64,000 bases of DNA. It comes from Bradyrhizobium sp. 195. GTDB taxonomy: Bacteria; Pseudomonadota; Alphaproteobacteria; Rhizobiales; Xanthobacteraceae. The position numbers and the translations under genes were made by a program. Each line of letters opens with the position of its first letter. The first letter of the stretch is position 1. The DNA lies in assembly GCF_023101665.1 (NCBI RefSeq), contig NZ_CP082161.1, forward strand, positions 1,054,001 to 1,118,000, in the 5' to 3' direction. The notes under the pieces were generated by a model, which did no database searches, had not been told where the DNA came from, and saw only the letters and a list, made by a program, of their open reading frames with translations. Positions 1 to 8,832 of this stretch are shown here, piece after piece.

Positions 1-166
1 CACGCAGGGGAACTCTTGTGAGCATAGCACGTCTTTACAGGGTCACCCCCGGGCAAACCATTGAATTGCTTGTGATGGATGCACTTGAATCGAGTCTCTG
101 CAAGCCTTGATTTGACAGCGGCCCGGCCCGACATCAGGATAGGAATTGAAACCGGAGTGCTTAGCG

Positions 167-811
167 ATGGCTCCCACAAGCAAGAGGACGGGGGAAAGCA
201 CCCGCAGGGCAGGCCCCGCGCTCCCCAATTCGGCCGGTTATCTCGACGGCCGGCTGCTGATCGCGATGCCCGTGATGGGCGATTCCCGCTTCGAGCGTTC
301 GGTGATCTATCTCTGCGCCCATTCGGCGGAGGGAGCGATGGGCATCATCGTGAATCACCCGGCCGGCAGCATCGACTTCCCCGAGCTCTTGCAGCAGCTC
401 GGCATTATCAAGAAGGGCGAGCACATCAAGCTGCCGGAGAACGCCGAAAGCATGAAGGTGCTGCGCGGCGGCCCGGTCGATACCGGCCGCGGCTTCGTGC
501 TGCATTCCAGCGACTTCTACATCGAAAACGCGACGCTGCGGATCGATGAGGGCGTCTGCCTCACGGCGACCGTCGACATCCTGCGCGCCATCGCCAACGG
601 CTCCGGCCCCAAGCACGCCATTCTCGCGCTCGGCTATGCCGGCTGGGCGCCCGGCCAACTCGAGACCGAGATCCAGAGCAACGGCTGGCTGCATTGCGAT
701 GCGGATGCGGATTTGATTTTCGGCGACGACGTCGACGACAAGTACGGCCGCGCCTTGCGCAAGATCGGCATCGATCCCGGCATGCTCTCGAACGAGGCGG
801 GACACGCGTAG
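167..811 (+). CDS. yqgE: YqgE/AlgH family protein (DUF179)
   Basis: This encodes a 214-residue protein of the YqgE/AlgH (DUF179) family, a widespread single-domain cytoplasmic family whose biochemical role is not settled; AlgH was first linked to alginate regulation in Pseudomonas. Visible family signatures are [20 protein letters not shown] near the N-terminus, then [22 protein letters not shown] and [13 protein letters not shown], in family order. Length is usual for the family. I chose the ATG at 167, with GGAG at 153-156 upstream; an in-frame ATG at 146 would add seven residues without a better ribosome site. No gene lies between the left edge and this start. Family assignment is secure, function is not. 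Confidence 0.93.
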   Translation: MAPTSKRTGESTRRAGPALPNSAGYLDGRLLIAMPVMGDSRFERSVIYLCAHSAEGAMGIIVNHPAGSIDFPELLQQLGIIKKGEHIKLPENAESMKVLRGGPVDTGRGFVLHSSDFYIENATLRIDEGVCLTATVDILRAIANGSGPKHAILALGYAGWAPGQLETEIQSNGWLHCDADADLIFGDDVDDKYGRALRKIGIDPGMLSNEAGHA

Positions 812-845
812 CGATAGGCTCCGCTGTATTAGCTCCACTTGCCGC

Positions 846-950
846 TGTCGTCGCCCGGCTTGACCGCGCGACCCAGTACGCCGCAGCCTGTCGGTTCAAT
901 CACAGCCGTCTCTGGAATACTGGATCGCCCGGTCAAGCCGGGCGACGACA
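846..950. repeat. intergenic hairpin repeat
   Basis: Two 21-base arms (846-866 and 930-950) are exact reverse complements and flank a central segment. It belongs to the family of long GC-rich hairpins found between genes throughout this window. It sits between the convergent YqgE and dioxygenase genes and could serve as a bidirectional terminator. Confidence 0.85.
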
Positions 951-977
951 CCATTTGCGGAGCAGCGCTTTGCCGCA

Positions 978-1865
978 CTACTCCGCCGCCTGCTGCTGCA
1001 CCGTCGGCTCTGTCCCCGCCACGGTCGCGCGGCGCATGTCGCGAGGTTGCGACTGGTCGTAGCGGCGGACGCGGTGCATGGTCTGGCGGTTGTCCCACAT
1101 CACGAGGTCATGCAGCTTCCATTTGTGCGCGTAGACGAACTCGGCCTGCGTCGCGTGCTCGTTGAGATCGCGCAGCAGTAGCCGCCCTTCCGGCACGCTC
1201 ATGCCGACGATCTTGCCGGCATGCGATGACAGATAGAGCGACTTGCGGCGATGGACGGGATGGGTGCGCACCAGCCGTTGCAGCACCGGCTTGAACATCT
1301 CCTTCTCTTCGTCGGTATATTCGGTGAAGCCGAGCGATCCCCGCGAATACATCAGCGAGTGTTCGCAGACGAGGTCATCGATCTCCGCCTTGGTGTCGTC
1401 GTCGAGCGCGTCATGGGCGGCGCGCATGTCGGCGAATTCGGTGTTGCCGCCCTTCGGGTTCACCACCCGCGCCGACAGCAGCGAGAACTTTGCAGGGATC
1501 GGGCGGAACGAGCTGTCGGAGTGCCACAGGCAGTTGCCGAGGTTGAACAGATTGGCGCGGCTGTCCTTCGGCAGCGGCTTGCCGTCCTTGCCGAGATTGG
1601 AGACGTCATTCAGGCCCGAGGTGAGGCGGTATTCATCCGCCTTGGTGATGTTGCCGCCGCGCGCTTCCTCGCGCTGGCCGAAATTCAGCGCGAACGCCAT
1701 CTGCTGCTCATCGGTGATGTCCTGGTTGTGGAACACAAGCACCGCGTATTTGTCCATCGCGGACTCGATCTCGCGCGCCTCATCCGGTGTGAGCGGCTTT
1801 CGCAGATCGAGGCCGGAGACCTCGCCGACAAAATGCTTCTGAAGCTGCCGGATCGCGATCGTCAT
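978..1865 (-). CDS. TauD/TfdA family alpha-ketoglutarate-dependent dioxygenase
   Basis: A 295-residue non-heme Fe(II)/2-oxoglutarate oxygenase of the TauD/TfdA family. The facial triad is visible: His115 and Asp117 in WHSDSSFRP and a distal His264 in MHRVRRY, followed by arginines in RDMRR that would bind 2-oxoglutarate. The ordering and the LFNLGNCLWHSDSSF segment are like the TfdA-alpha proteins of Bradyrhizobium, which act on aryloxyacetates, but the substrate cannot be read from sequence. It would be cytosolic; no signal peptide is present. Two short-chain dehydrogenases follow, which suggests a small catabolic neighbourhood, but the genes are separated by a hairpin repeat and need not be one operon. 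Confidence 0.9.
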   Translation of the reverse strand: MTIAIRQLQKHFVGEVSGLDLRKPLTPDEAREIESAMDKYAVLVFHNQDITDEQQMAFALNFGQREEARGGNITKADEYRLTSGLNDVSNLGKDGKPLPKDSRANLFNLGNCLWHSDSSFRPIPAKFSLLSARVVNPKGGNTEFADMRAAHDALDDDTKAEIDDLVCEHSLMYSRGSLGFTEYTDEEKEMFKPVLQRLVRTHPVHRRKSLYLSSHAGKIVGMSVPEGRLLLRDLNEHATQAEFVYAHKWKLHDLVMWDNRQTMHRVRRYDQSQPRDMRRATVAGTEPTVQQQAAE

Positions 1866-1966
1866 GGCGTTTTCTCCCGCGGGTCGCGAGCGGTTGGTCC
1901 CGCTCTGTCGGCTAAAAAGCTACTCCCCGACCCAGAGTTGTCAACGCTCGGCGTGCATAGCTGCCC

Positions 1967-2052
1967 GTAGCCCGGATGGAGCGAAGCGTAATCCGGGGTT
2001 CTCACCTCGCGGAAAGACCTCCCCGGACTGCGCTACGCTCCATCCGGGCTAC
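1967..2052. repeat. intergenic hairpin repeat (GTAGCCCGGATG type)
   Basis: Inverted arms begin GTAGCCCGGATGGAGC at 1967 and end with the complementary GCTCCATCCGGGCTAC at 2052. A second member of the same subfamily lies at 3691-3772, on the other side of the two dehydrogenase genes. Confidence 0.85.
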
Positions 2053-2064
2053 ACCCCTTAACTC

Positions 2065-2844
2065 CTACGCGTTCCGCGCCATCAACCCGCCGTCGACAGG
2101 GATCACCGCGCCGGTGAGGAAAGACGCCGCCGGCAGGCACAGGCTCAGCGTCATATGCGCGACCTCCTCGGGATCGCCGTAGCGGCCGAGTGCGGTGCGG
2201 CGCTTGGCGTAGATCGTCTTGTGCTCCTCCGAGATGCGGTCGGTGATCCCGGTGCGGATCGGGCCCGGACAGATGCAATTGACGGTGATGCCCTCGCGGC
2301 CGAGCTCTACCGCCAGCGAGCGGGTGAGGCTCGCAACGCCGCCCTTCGCTGCTGAATAGGGGCTGTGCAACGCGGTGGCGCCGAGCGCCTCGGTCGAGGC
2401 GATGTTGACGATGCGCGGGCTGTTCGATTTGCGCAAGTGCGGCAGCGCAGCGCGGATGATGCGCGGATGCGCCGTCAGCATCACCGCGATGCCTCTGGCC
2501 CAGGCGTCCTCATAGCCCTCGTCGTCAATCGCAACCCGCACGGAGATGCCGGCATTGTTGACGATGATGTCGATTGCGCCGAAATGCGCCGCGACCTCAC
2601 CGACGACGCGCTTGATCTCGTCACCGTCGGCAACGTCGAGCTCCCAAGCCTTTCCTGCGCCGCCGCTCGCGGCAATCTCCTTGGCAACCGCACGCGCGCC
2701 TTCGCCGTCGAAATCGGTGACGGCGACGTTGGCGCCTTCTGCGGCGAACAAGCGCGCGGTCGCGCGCCCCATGCCGCTGGCCGCGCCGGTGACGAGAACG
2801 GTCAAGCCCTTGACGGACCGGCTGAGCTGCTTGAACTCGGACAT
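2065..2844 (-). CDS. SDR family oxidoreductase
   Basis: A 259-residue classical short-chain dehydrogenase/reductase. It has the cofactor motif TGAASGMG (residues 19-26), an Asp at the end of the second strand (VTDFDG) typical of NAD(H) preference, NNAG at 96-99, and a catalytic set of Ser150, Tyr163 and Lys167 (YSAAK). The C-terminus FLTGAVIPVDGGLMARNA is typical. The substrate is unknown. It is divergent from the second SDR (start at 2941), so 2845-2940 should hold both promoters. The family call is firm. Confidence 0.93.
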   Translation of the reverse strand: MSEFKQLSRSVKGLTVLVTGAASGMGRATARLFAAEGANVAVTDFDGEGARAVAKEIAASGGAGKAWELDVADGDEIKRVVGEVAAHFGAIDIIVNNAGISVRVAIDDEGYEDAWARGIAVMLTAHPRIIRAALPHLRKSNSPRIVNIASTEALGATALHSPYSAAKGGVASLTRSLAVELGREGITVNCICPGPIRTGITDRISEEHKTIYAKRRTALGRYGDPEEVAHMTLSLCLPAASFLTGAVIPVDGGLMARNA

Positions 2845-2940
2845 GCTGTTTCCTCAGAGATGCTTGTTCTTGTTATGATTGACAAGGCTGGCATCGATCC
2901 GCAGACAGGTCAAACAAGCAAAACGAAAAGGGAGGCCGCG

Positions 2941-3678
2941 ATGGCGAACGAGCTCGATTTCTCAGGCAAGCAGGTGCTGGTCATCGGCGGTTCGAGCGGG
3001 ATCGGCAACGGCATCGCGCAAGCGTTCCGCACGAGGGGCGCGCGTGTGGCTGTTTGCGGCACGCGGGCACAGCCGCAGGATTATTCGATCGAAGAGGGCT
3101 CCGATCTCACGGGCCTGTCTTATGCGCAGCTCGACGTCGGCAACCCCAGTGCGATCGAGGCATTCAAGCCGTCCTTCGACAGGCTCGACGTGCTCGTGCT
3201 CGCGCAAGGCGCGGTGCTCTATCGCCGCGGCGAATTCGAGATGAGTGGCTTCCGCAAGGTGGTCGAGGTCAATCTCATGAGCCTGATGGCTTGCGCCACG
3301 CGATTTCATTCCATGTTGCGGGATTCCAGGGGCGCGCTGATCATGGTGTCCTCGACCGCGGCCTATCATTCCACCATGGGCAATCCCGCCTATAACGCCT
3401 CGAAGACCGGTGCGGTCGGATTGACGCGGACGCTGGGCGAGGCCTGGGCCGAGGACGGCATCCGCGTCAACGGGATCGCGCCCGGGCTCGTGGACACCAA
3501 GATGACGAAGGTGACGACCGACAATCCGAAGCGGCTCGAAGGCGCGCTCGCGCGCATCCCGCTGCGGCGATTGGGCACGCCGGCCGACATGGCAGGCGCG
3601 GCGCTGTTCCTGGCCTCGCCGCTGTCGTCCTACATCATCGGCCAGACGCTGGTCGTCGATGGCGGGCTGATTCTGTAG
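2941..3678 (+). CDS. SDR family oxidoreductase (atypical NNAG motif)
   Basis: A 245-residue short-chain dehydrogenase/reductase. The start at 2941 (MANELDFSGK) follows the purine-rich AAAAGGGAGG; the open frame extends far upstream but only antisense to the neighbouring SDR. The cofactor loop is GGSSGIG (16-22), with catalytic Ser137/138, Tyr151 and Lys155 (YNASK), and the C-terminus ends VVDGGLIL. The usual NNAG motif after strand 4 is replaced by LAQG (88-91), which is uncommon. Substrate unknown. Confidence 0.92.
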   Translation: MANELDFSGKQVLVIGGSSGIGNGIAQAFRTRGARVAVCGTRAQPQDYSIEEGSDLTGLSYAQLDVGNPSAIEAFKPSFDRLDVLVLAQGAVLYRRGEFEMSGFRKVVEVNLMSLMACATRFHSMLRDSRGALIMVSSTAAYHSTMGNPAYNASKTGAVGLTRTLGEAWAEDGIRVNGIAPGLVDTKMTKVTTDNPKRLEGALARIPLRRLGTPADMAGAALFLASPLSSYIIGQTLVVDGGLIL

Positions 3679-3690
3679 CGGGCTCATCTT

Positions 3691-3772
3691 GTAGCCCGGA
3701 TGAGCGCAGCGTAATCCGGGTCTGCGATACGGTTAGCGCTGTCCCGGATTTCGCTTCGCTCATCCGGGCTAC
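3691..3772. repeat. intergenic hairpin repeat (GTAGCCCGGATG type)
   Basis: Arms start GTAGCCCGGATGAGCG at 3691 and close with CATCCGGGCTAC at 3772. It is the same subfamily as 1967-2052 and lies just downstream of the second SDR stop. Confidence 0.85.
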
Positions 3773-3842
3773 TCTTTCGTAGAGGCTTGGAACTGCGCTG
3801 CTCCTGATCGGTTACTTGGGCTGACCCCCGAGGAGGAGCATC

Positions 3843-4217
3843 ATGGATACGGATCGGATTGTTGGATCGGCCAAGGAATATGCCGGACGCGCGGAAGGCG
3901 CGATCGGAGACATGGCAGGCGATGCGAAGACGCAGGCATCGGGCAAGGCCCGGGAAGCTGCGGGCACGGTGCAGAATCTCTATGGCCAGGCCAAGGATGC
4001 CGTGCGCGATGCCACGGACACCGCCGCCGGCTACGCCAAGGACGCCTATGAGAACAGCGGCGAGACTTTCCGCGATGGGACACAGGCACTGTCGAAGAAA
4101 GTGCAGGACAATCCGCTCGGCTCGCTGCTGGTCGCCGGCGGAATCGGGTTTGCGCTCGCGCTTCTGATGTCGCGGCCTGCGCGCCGTCCGCCGCCGCGCT
4201 GGCGCTATTACGGCTGA
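3843..4217 (+). CDS. CsbD-like / ElaB-like stress protein with C-terminal membrane anchor
   Basis: A 124-residue Ala/Gly/Lys-rich protein. The N-terminal half (MDTDRIVGSAKEYAGRAEGA) looks like the CsbD stress-response family, with repeats of amphipathic helix AKDAVRDATDTAAGYAKDA. The C-terminal part resembles the DUF883/ElaB type: NPLGSLLVAGGIGFALALLM is one membrane segment, followed by an Arg/Pro-rich tail. It is preceded by a strong ribosome site, GAGGAGGAGC. Role inferred only from family: envelope or general stress. It stands alone between two hairpin repeats. Confidence 0.8.
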   Translation: MDTDRIVGSAKEYAGRAEGAIGDMAGDAKTQASGKAREAAGTVQNLYGQAKDAVRDATDTAAGYAKDAYENSGETFRDGTQALSKKVQDNPLGSLLVAGGIGFALALLMSRPARRPPPRWRYYG

Positions 4218-4228
4218 GCGACAAGCAC

Positions 4229-4377
4229 TCACTCGTGCCCCGGACGCGCTGCAGCGCCAGAGCGCTGCTGCGCAGAGCCGGGGCCCATTCTTTTGTAAGA
4301 GAGTTCGCGTGAGAGAGCTGGGTCCCGGCTCTGCGTCGCATCACCAAGAGGTGCTGCGCCGCGTCCGGGACACGGCG
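4229..4377. repeat. intergenic hairpin repeat (GTCCCGGACGCG type)
   Basis: The segment opens with TGCCCCGGACGCGCTGCAGC and closes with GCGCCGCGTCCGGGACA, with internal inverted copies of CGCAGAGCCGGG. Close relatives are at 15250-15300 and 20861-20980. It separates the convergent CsbD-like and SGNH hydrolase genes. Confidence 0.75.
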
Positions 4378-4381
4378 GCAA

Positions 4382-6085
4382 TTACCGGAACATCTCGGCG
4401 GAGCGCCCAACATTTCCAGGCGGACGTGGAGCCCCTGGATTGAGATTCGGATTGCGCGGCCCGGGCGCCAGCTGACGCGGCGGTGGCTGCGGCGAGCCGA
4501 AGCCGAAGAAATCACGGAACGTCGGCGCGGCCTGTGCCGGCTGCTGCACCACCGGCGGCTTCTTCGGCGCGAGCTTTGGCGGCGCCATCGCAGCCGCGGC
4601 ACCCGGTGCGCCTGGAGCAACACCGCCCTCAGGCGTCGTCGCCGCAACAGGCGTATCGCCCTTGGCCTGCTCGCGCCCGACTTCGCGGCGCGGCCAGGCA
4701 TAATCGTCGGCACGGCCGGCCGGGGCCGTCAGCGGCTCGCCCTTCACCATCGTCTTCGCAGCGAGCGCATCGACGGCGGCGGGACGCGTGCCCGGTCCGC
4801 CCAGCAATTGATCCGTCGAGATCGAGGCTGCAACCAGCGGCACGATCGGCCCCGCCAGCGGCCGTGGCGCGGGCTTGCCGGGCTCGGCGCTGGTGTCGGG
4901 CGTCGCCGGCTCGCTCGGCAGCGCGATCGGGCCGGAGCGTCCCGCAAGTAGGCGCGTGATCTCGCGCTCGACATAGTGCGCGAGCTTGCGCGCGCCGGGT
5001 TTGGTGAAAAAGACGCCGTCAGAGCTGCGAAGCTGACGGATCTGGCCTTCGAAGTCGGGACCCTTCTGGAGGAAGCGGCCGGCCTCGTCGACAAAGCCGT
5101 CCCAGACGTCGACATAGGTAATGCCGGCCTTGGCCGCGCCTTCGCGATAGAGCGAATCCAGGAACAGCATGTCCGCCGTGCCCTTCTGCCCGCGGATGGC
5201 GGGAAGACCGACCCAGAGCACCGGCACGCCCTTGGCCTTGAGGACACCTGCCAGTTCTTCGATCTTCTTGCCGTAAAGCTCGACCCAGCGATCGTCGCGG
5301 AATTCGTAGAGGCCGTTCGGATTGCGGGCCGTTTTTTCGGGCGCCGCCACAGGCGTATCGGCGTTGTCGGCATCATCCTGCGGCAGGTCGGCATCGGCAG
5401 GCTTGTCGTCGGGCTTGGCGGCGGCATCGGTACCGGGTTTGGTCTCGCCGGGCTTGCCCGGTTGCTTGGCGCGCGCGCCCTTGTCGTTCTTCTTGTCTTT
5501 GTCTTTATCCGTGGCCTTGTCCGGCTTGTCGGCGACAGGCTCGCGGATCGCGGCGCGATCGTTGAGGCCGAGCATGACGACGATGACGTCAGGCTTCTCG
5601 GTCTCGAGGATGCCCCTGGCCGCTGCCGCCCAATCCGAGGGCTCACCCTTCGGCTGGTACCTGATCAGGCCGGACGTGGTCTTGTGCTTGCGGATCACGC
5701 CCATGTCGGGCTGCTCGGTGTAGGCGTCTTCCAAACCGTAACCGAGCCAGTCGGCCATGGCGTCGCCGATCACCAGCACGTTCTTCTCAGGGATGGTGTC
5801 GCGTTTCGCAGGCGCCGGCGCGCGCGAAAAATCCTGGCGTGGTGCCTGCGGCTGTTGCTGCTGGAATGGTGCAAAGAAGTCGCCGCCGAACCAGCCGCCG
5901 CCACCTCCACCTCCGCCCCGTTGTGGCGGTGGTGCCGAGCGCTGCGGCGGGCCGCCGAATCCGGGGAAGTTGAAGAACTGCGCCGAGGCGGGCCCTGCGA
6001 CCGAGACCAGAATCGCAAGCGCCGTCCCCAGCGCGATCAACGGGCCGGTCTCGGTTAGCGCCTTGAACAGGGACTTTTTCGACAT
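4382..6085 (-). CDS. SGNH/GDSL family hydrolase (DUF459), periplasmic
   Basis: A 567-residue protein starting at 6085 (MSKKSLFKAL); upstream in-frame codons lack a signal peptide context, so I trimmed them. A hydrophobic segment, GPLIALGTALAILVSVAGPA, and an ASA|Q site predict export. The SGNH core has block I as VIGDAMADWLGYGL (GDA rather than GDS, about residues 103-116), block III GLND in VVMLGLNDR, and a later G-KKIEELAGVLKAKGVPVLW region. A long charged Lys/Asp/Pro insert (about 185-250) and a Pro-rich C-terminus look disordered. DUF459 proteins are thought to act on cell-envelope acyl or glycan groups. The next gene on this strand upstream is a lytic transglycosylase, consistent with an envelope role. 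Confidence 0.85.
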   Translation of the reverse strand: MSKKSLFKALTETGPLIALGTALAILVSVAGPASAQFFNFPGFGGPPQRSAPPPQRGGGGGGGGWFGGDFFAPFQQQQPQAPRQDFSRAPAPAKRDTIPEKNVLVIGDAMADWLGYGLEDAYTEQPDMGVIRKHKTTSGLIRYQPKGEPSDWAAAARGILETEKPDVIVVMLGLNDRAAIREPVADKPDKATDKDKDKKNDKGARAKQPGKPGETKPGTDAAAKPDDKPADADLPQDDADNADTPVAAPEKTARNPNGLYEFRDDRWVELYGKKIEELAGVLKAKGVPVLWVGLPAIRGQKGTADMLFLDSLYREGAAKAGITYVDVWDGFVDEAGRFLQKGPDFEGQIRQLRSSDGVFFTKPGARKLAHYVEREITRLLAGRSGPIALPSEPATPDTSAEPGKPAPRPLAGPIVPLVAASISTDQLLGGPGTRPAAVDALAAKTMVKGEPLTAPAGRADDYAWPRREVGREQAKGDTPVAATTPEGGVAPGAPGAAAAMAPPKLAPKKPPVVQQPAQAAPTFRDFFGFGSPQPPPRQLAPGPRNPNLNPGAPRPPGNVGRSAEMFR

Positions 6086-6255
6086 GCGATCTCGGGCACG
6101 CGCAACGGGGATCGGAAGCGGCTCAATATAATAACGGAATCGGGCGCCAAACAGGCAAATTCCGTTGCAGATTCTTGCGCCATACACCGGGGAACAGCCG
6201 CCTCCGTCAAGGCTGCCTGCCGGAATCCCTGTTCAGGGTTACTTTCGGGGCGATT

Positions 6256-7641
6256 TTACCGCCCGCGCAGCCGGTCCAGCACGTCGGAGGAGGCAAAGCC
6301 GTCGGCGGGGACCCCGATCGAGGCCTGGAAATTGCGCAGGGCTTCCCGGGTCTGGCCGCCAAACTGGCCGTCCGGGGTGCCCTTGTAGAAGCCGCGCTGG
6401 GCCAGGATCTGCTGCAGTTCCAGCCGCTCGGTGCGCGACAGCTCGCGCTCCTGGCGCGGCCAGGGCTGCACGAAGGGCTGCCCGCCGCGCAGGCGGTCGG
6501 CGAAATGGCCGATCGCCAGCGCATAGGCCTCGGCCGGGTTGTACTTCATGATGACGCGGTAATTCTGCAGCATCAGGAAGCCGGGGCCTTGCGCGCCGGC
6601 CGGCGCCAGCAGATAGGCTTTCTCCGCCGGATGCGGGAACGGCTGGCTCGTCGCCCGCTTCAGCCCGAGCTTTTCCCATTGCGCGATCGTCATCGCCTTG
6701 GCGCGATCGGCCAGCATATAGTTGAATCCCTGGGGCACCACGACCTCAAAGCCCCAGGTCTGACCGGCCTGCCAACCGTCTTTCTTCAGATTGTTGGCGG
6801 TCGAGGCGATCAGGTCGGTGGGATTGTCGACGACGTCGCGCCTGCCGTCACCGTCGCCATCGACGGCAAAGCGCTTGAACGCAGTCGGCATGAACTGGGT
6901 CGGGCCGAAGGCGCCGGCCCAGGAGCCGCGCATCTGCTCCGGTCTGAGGTCGCCGCGATTGACGATCTCCAGCGCGGACAGGAACTCGTCCTTGAAATAG
7001 GCCTGGCGGCGGCCGACGCAGGCGAGCGTCGCGGTCGATTGCAGCACGCTGCGGTCGCCCATCTGCGTCGAGTAATTGGACTCGATGCCCCAGATCGAGG
7101 CGATGATGTAGCGGTCGACGCCGGTGGCCTTTTCGGTGGCGTCGAACTGCGCCTTGTATTTGGCGAGAACCTCGCGGCCTTTGGCGAGGCGGTTGTCGTT
7201 CACGAGGATGTCGAGATAGTCCCAGATCGACTTGGTGAACTCCGGCTGCGAGTCCATCAGGTCCATGATGCGCAGGTCGGGCGAGAGCCCGGCCGTGAAG
7301 CGCTGAAAATTATCCTGCGTGATGCCGCGTCGTGCGGCATCCGGCCACAACCCGGCAACGCAATTGCTGAAGTTGCCGGCGGCCTCGCGGATCGCCGCGG
7401 CCGTCATCAGCGGATGGCCCGAAGCGCCGTCCTCGCCGCTCCAGGGAAGTGCGCCGCCGGGGCCGGGCGCAGGTTGCGAGGGCGCGGGGGGCGGACCCGA
7501 GAAGATGCCGCCGAACAGGTTGGACAGGCCGTTCTGCGCCTGGGCGTGCGCGCTGACAGGCAGCAGCACAGCGGCCGCAATCATCATTGCGCCGCTTAGG
7601 GATACCGCCCGTCTTGCCTGCCCTGCCACCGATTGCATCAT
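6256..7641 (-). CDS. lytic murein transglycosylase (MltB/SLT_2 type) with peptidoglycan-binding domain
   Basis: A 461-residue periplasmic enzyme that would cleave peptidoglycan to anhydromuropeptides. A signal peptide (MMQSVAGQARRAVSLSG... ending SAHAQA) is followed by a disordered Pro/Gly stretch, the SLT_2 domain (about 80-380) with catalytic Glu in SIWGIESNYST, then GAFGPTQFMPTAFKRFA and DGDGDGRRD. The C-terminal PG_binding_1 domain (about 400-458) has LQQILAQRGFYKGTPDG and TREALRNFQ. No lipobox is visible, so it is probably soluble. It lies 170 bases upstream of the SGNH hydrolase on the same strand, suggesting joint expression. Confidence 0.93.
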   Translation of the reverse strand: MMQSVAGQARRAVSLSGAMMIAAAVLLPVSAHAQAQNGLSNLFGGIFSGPPPAPSQPAPGPGGALPWSGEDGASGHPLMTAAAIREAAGNFSNCVAGLWPDAARRGITQDNFQRFTAGLSPDLRIMDLMDSQPEFTKSIWDYLDILVNDNRLAKGREVLAKYKAQFDATEKATGVDRYIIASIWGIESNYSTQMGDRSVLQSTATLACVGRRQAYFKDEFLSALEIVNRGDLRPEQMRGSWAGAFGPTQFMPTAFKRFAVDGDGDGRRDVVDNPTDLIASTANNLKKDGWQAGQTWGFEVVVPQGFNYMLADRAKAMTIAQWEKLGLKRATSQPFPHPAEKAYLLAPAGAQGPGFLMLQNYRVIMKYNPAEAYALAIGHFADRLRGGQPFVQPWPRQERELSRTERLELQQILAQRGFYKGTPDGQFGGQTREALRNFQASIGVPADGFASSDVLDRLRGR

Positions 7642-7846
7642 GTCCCACTCGTCGGCTTCTGGAATCCGCCATCAGGAGGCCTGGTTACGGTTGCCAATAG
7701 CTTAACAAAGGTGAAATTTTGGTGACCGCCTTTTTCTTAACTCTGCGCGGATGAGGCCCCACAACCGCCTTTGTTGGCGGCTGCAAACAGGCTAGCAAGA
7801 TGCCATTGCTCCGTCCCCATGTGCCCCCAGGTATTCGAACAATCAC

Positions 7847-8722
7847 ATGAAAATTCGCAAAGCCGTATTCCCCGTCGCCGGCCTCGGCACCCGTGTCCTG
7901 CCCGCCACCAAGGCGATGCCGAAGGAAATGCTGACCATCGTCGACAAGCCGCTGATCCAGTACGTCTATGACGAGGCGAGGGAGGCCGGCATCGAACACT
8001 TCATCTTCGTCACCGGCCGCAACAAGAACGTCATCGAAGATCATTTCGACCGGATGTTCGAGCTCGACGCGACGCTGGCGGCGCGCGGCAAGAAGGCCGA
8101 GCAGGACATCCTGGCGCAGAACCAGCCCGAAGCCGGCGCCGTCAGCTTCACCCGCCAGCAGGCGCCGCTCGGCCTCGGCCATGCGGTCTGGTGCGCGCGC
8201 GACATCGTCGGCAACGAGCCGTTCGCGGTCGTGCTGCCCGACGAGCTCGTGCTCAACACGCCGGGCTGCCTCAAGCAGATGATCGAGATGGCATCCTCGC
8301 TCGGCGAGAAATCCAATCTGGTCGCGGTCGAGGCGGTGCCCGACCATCTCACGCATCAATATGGCATCTGCGGCGTGGGAAAACGCAGCGGCAAGATGTT
8401 CGAGGTCGACGGCATGGTCGAGAAGCCGGCCAAGGGCACCGCGCCCTCCAACCTCTCGATCACCGGCCGCTACATTCTCCAGCCGGAGATCTTCAAGATC
8501 CTTCAGACGCAGGAGCGCGGCGCCGGCGGCGAGATCCAGCTCACCGACGCCATGATCGGGCTCGCCATGTCGCAGAAATTCTACGGCGTCGAGTTCGAGG
8601 GTGAGCGCCACGATTGCGGCTCCAAGCCCGGCTTTCTGCGCGCCAACATCGCCTACGGCCTGAAGCGGCCGGAGCTGCGTGACGGACTGATCGCGGAGAT
8701 GAAGAAGTATCTGGGGCAGTAG
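7847..8722 (+). CDS. galU: UTP--glucose-1-phosphate uridylyltransferase
   Basis: A 291-residue GalU, making UDP-glucose from UTP and glucose-1-phosphate for exopolysaccharide, LPS and cyclic glucan synthesis. The nucleotide-binding signature is clear at the start: FPVAGLGTRVLPATKAMPKE (residues 8-27), then VDKPLIQYVYDEA, VLPDELVL, VGKRSGKMFEVDGMVEKP and DCGSKPGFLRA. Length is standard. The ATG at 7847 is the only start that keeps the N-terminal beta strand. It is divergent from the lytic transglycosylase; the 205-base gap has several TTAAC motifs but no promoter I would commit to. Confidence 0.97.
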   Translation: MKIRKAVFPVAGLGTRVLPATKAMPKEMLTIVDKPLIQYVYDEAREAGIEHFIFVTGRNKNVIEDHFDRMFELDATLAARGKKAEQDILAQNQPEAGAVSFTRQQAPLGLGHAVWCARDIVGNEPFAVVLPDELVLNTPGCLKQMIEMASSLGEKSNLVAVEAVPDHLTHQYGICGVGKRSGKMFEVDGMVEKPAKGTAPSNLSITGRYILQPEIFKILQTQERGAGGEIQLTDAMIGLAMSQKFYGVEFEGERHDCGSKPGFLRANIAYGLKRPELRDGLIAEMKKYLGQ

Positions 8723-8737
8723 GGCTACAAACTCGGT

Positions 8738-8781
8738 GTCGTCCCTGCCGAGTGCGCAATTGCGCACGGGGCAGGGACGAC
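8738..8781. repeat. short hairpin with central TGCGCAATTGCGCA palindrome, probable galU terminator
   Basis: Arms GTCGTCCCTGCC (8738-8749) and GGCAGGGACGAC (8770-8781) are exact complements. The loop contains the perfect 14-base palindrome TGCGCAATTGCGCA (8753-8766), which recurs at 15361 and 40182. It lies 15 bases past the galU stop. Confidence 0.8.
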
Positions 8782-8832
8782 CGCGATGGTGTGGTAAATT
8801 GCGTCGCGTTCAATAACGGCGCGTAGACCGTC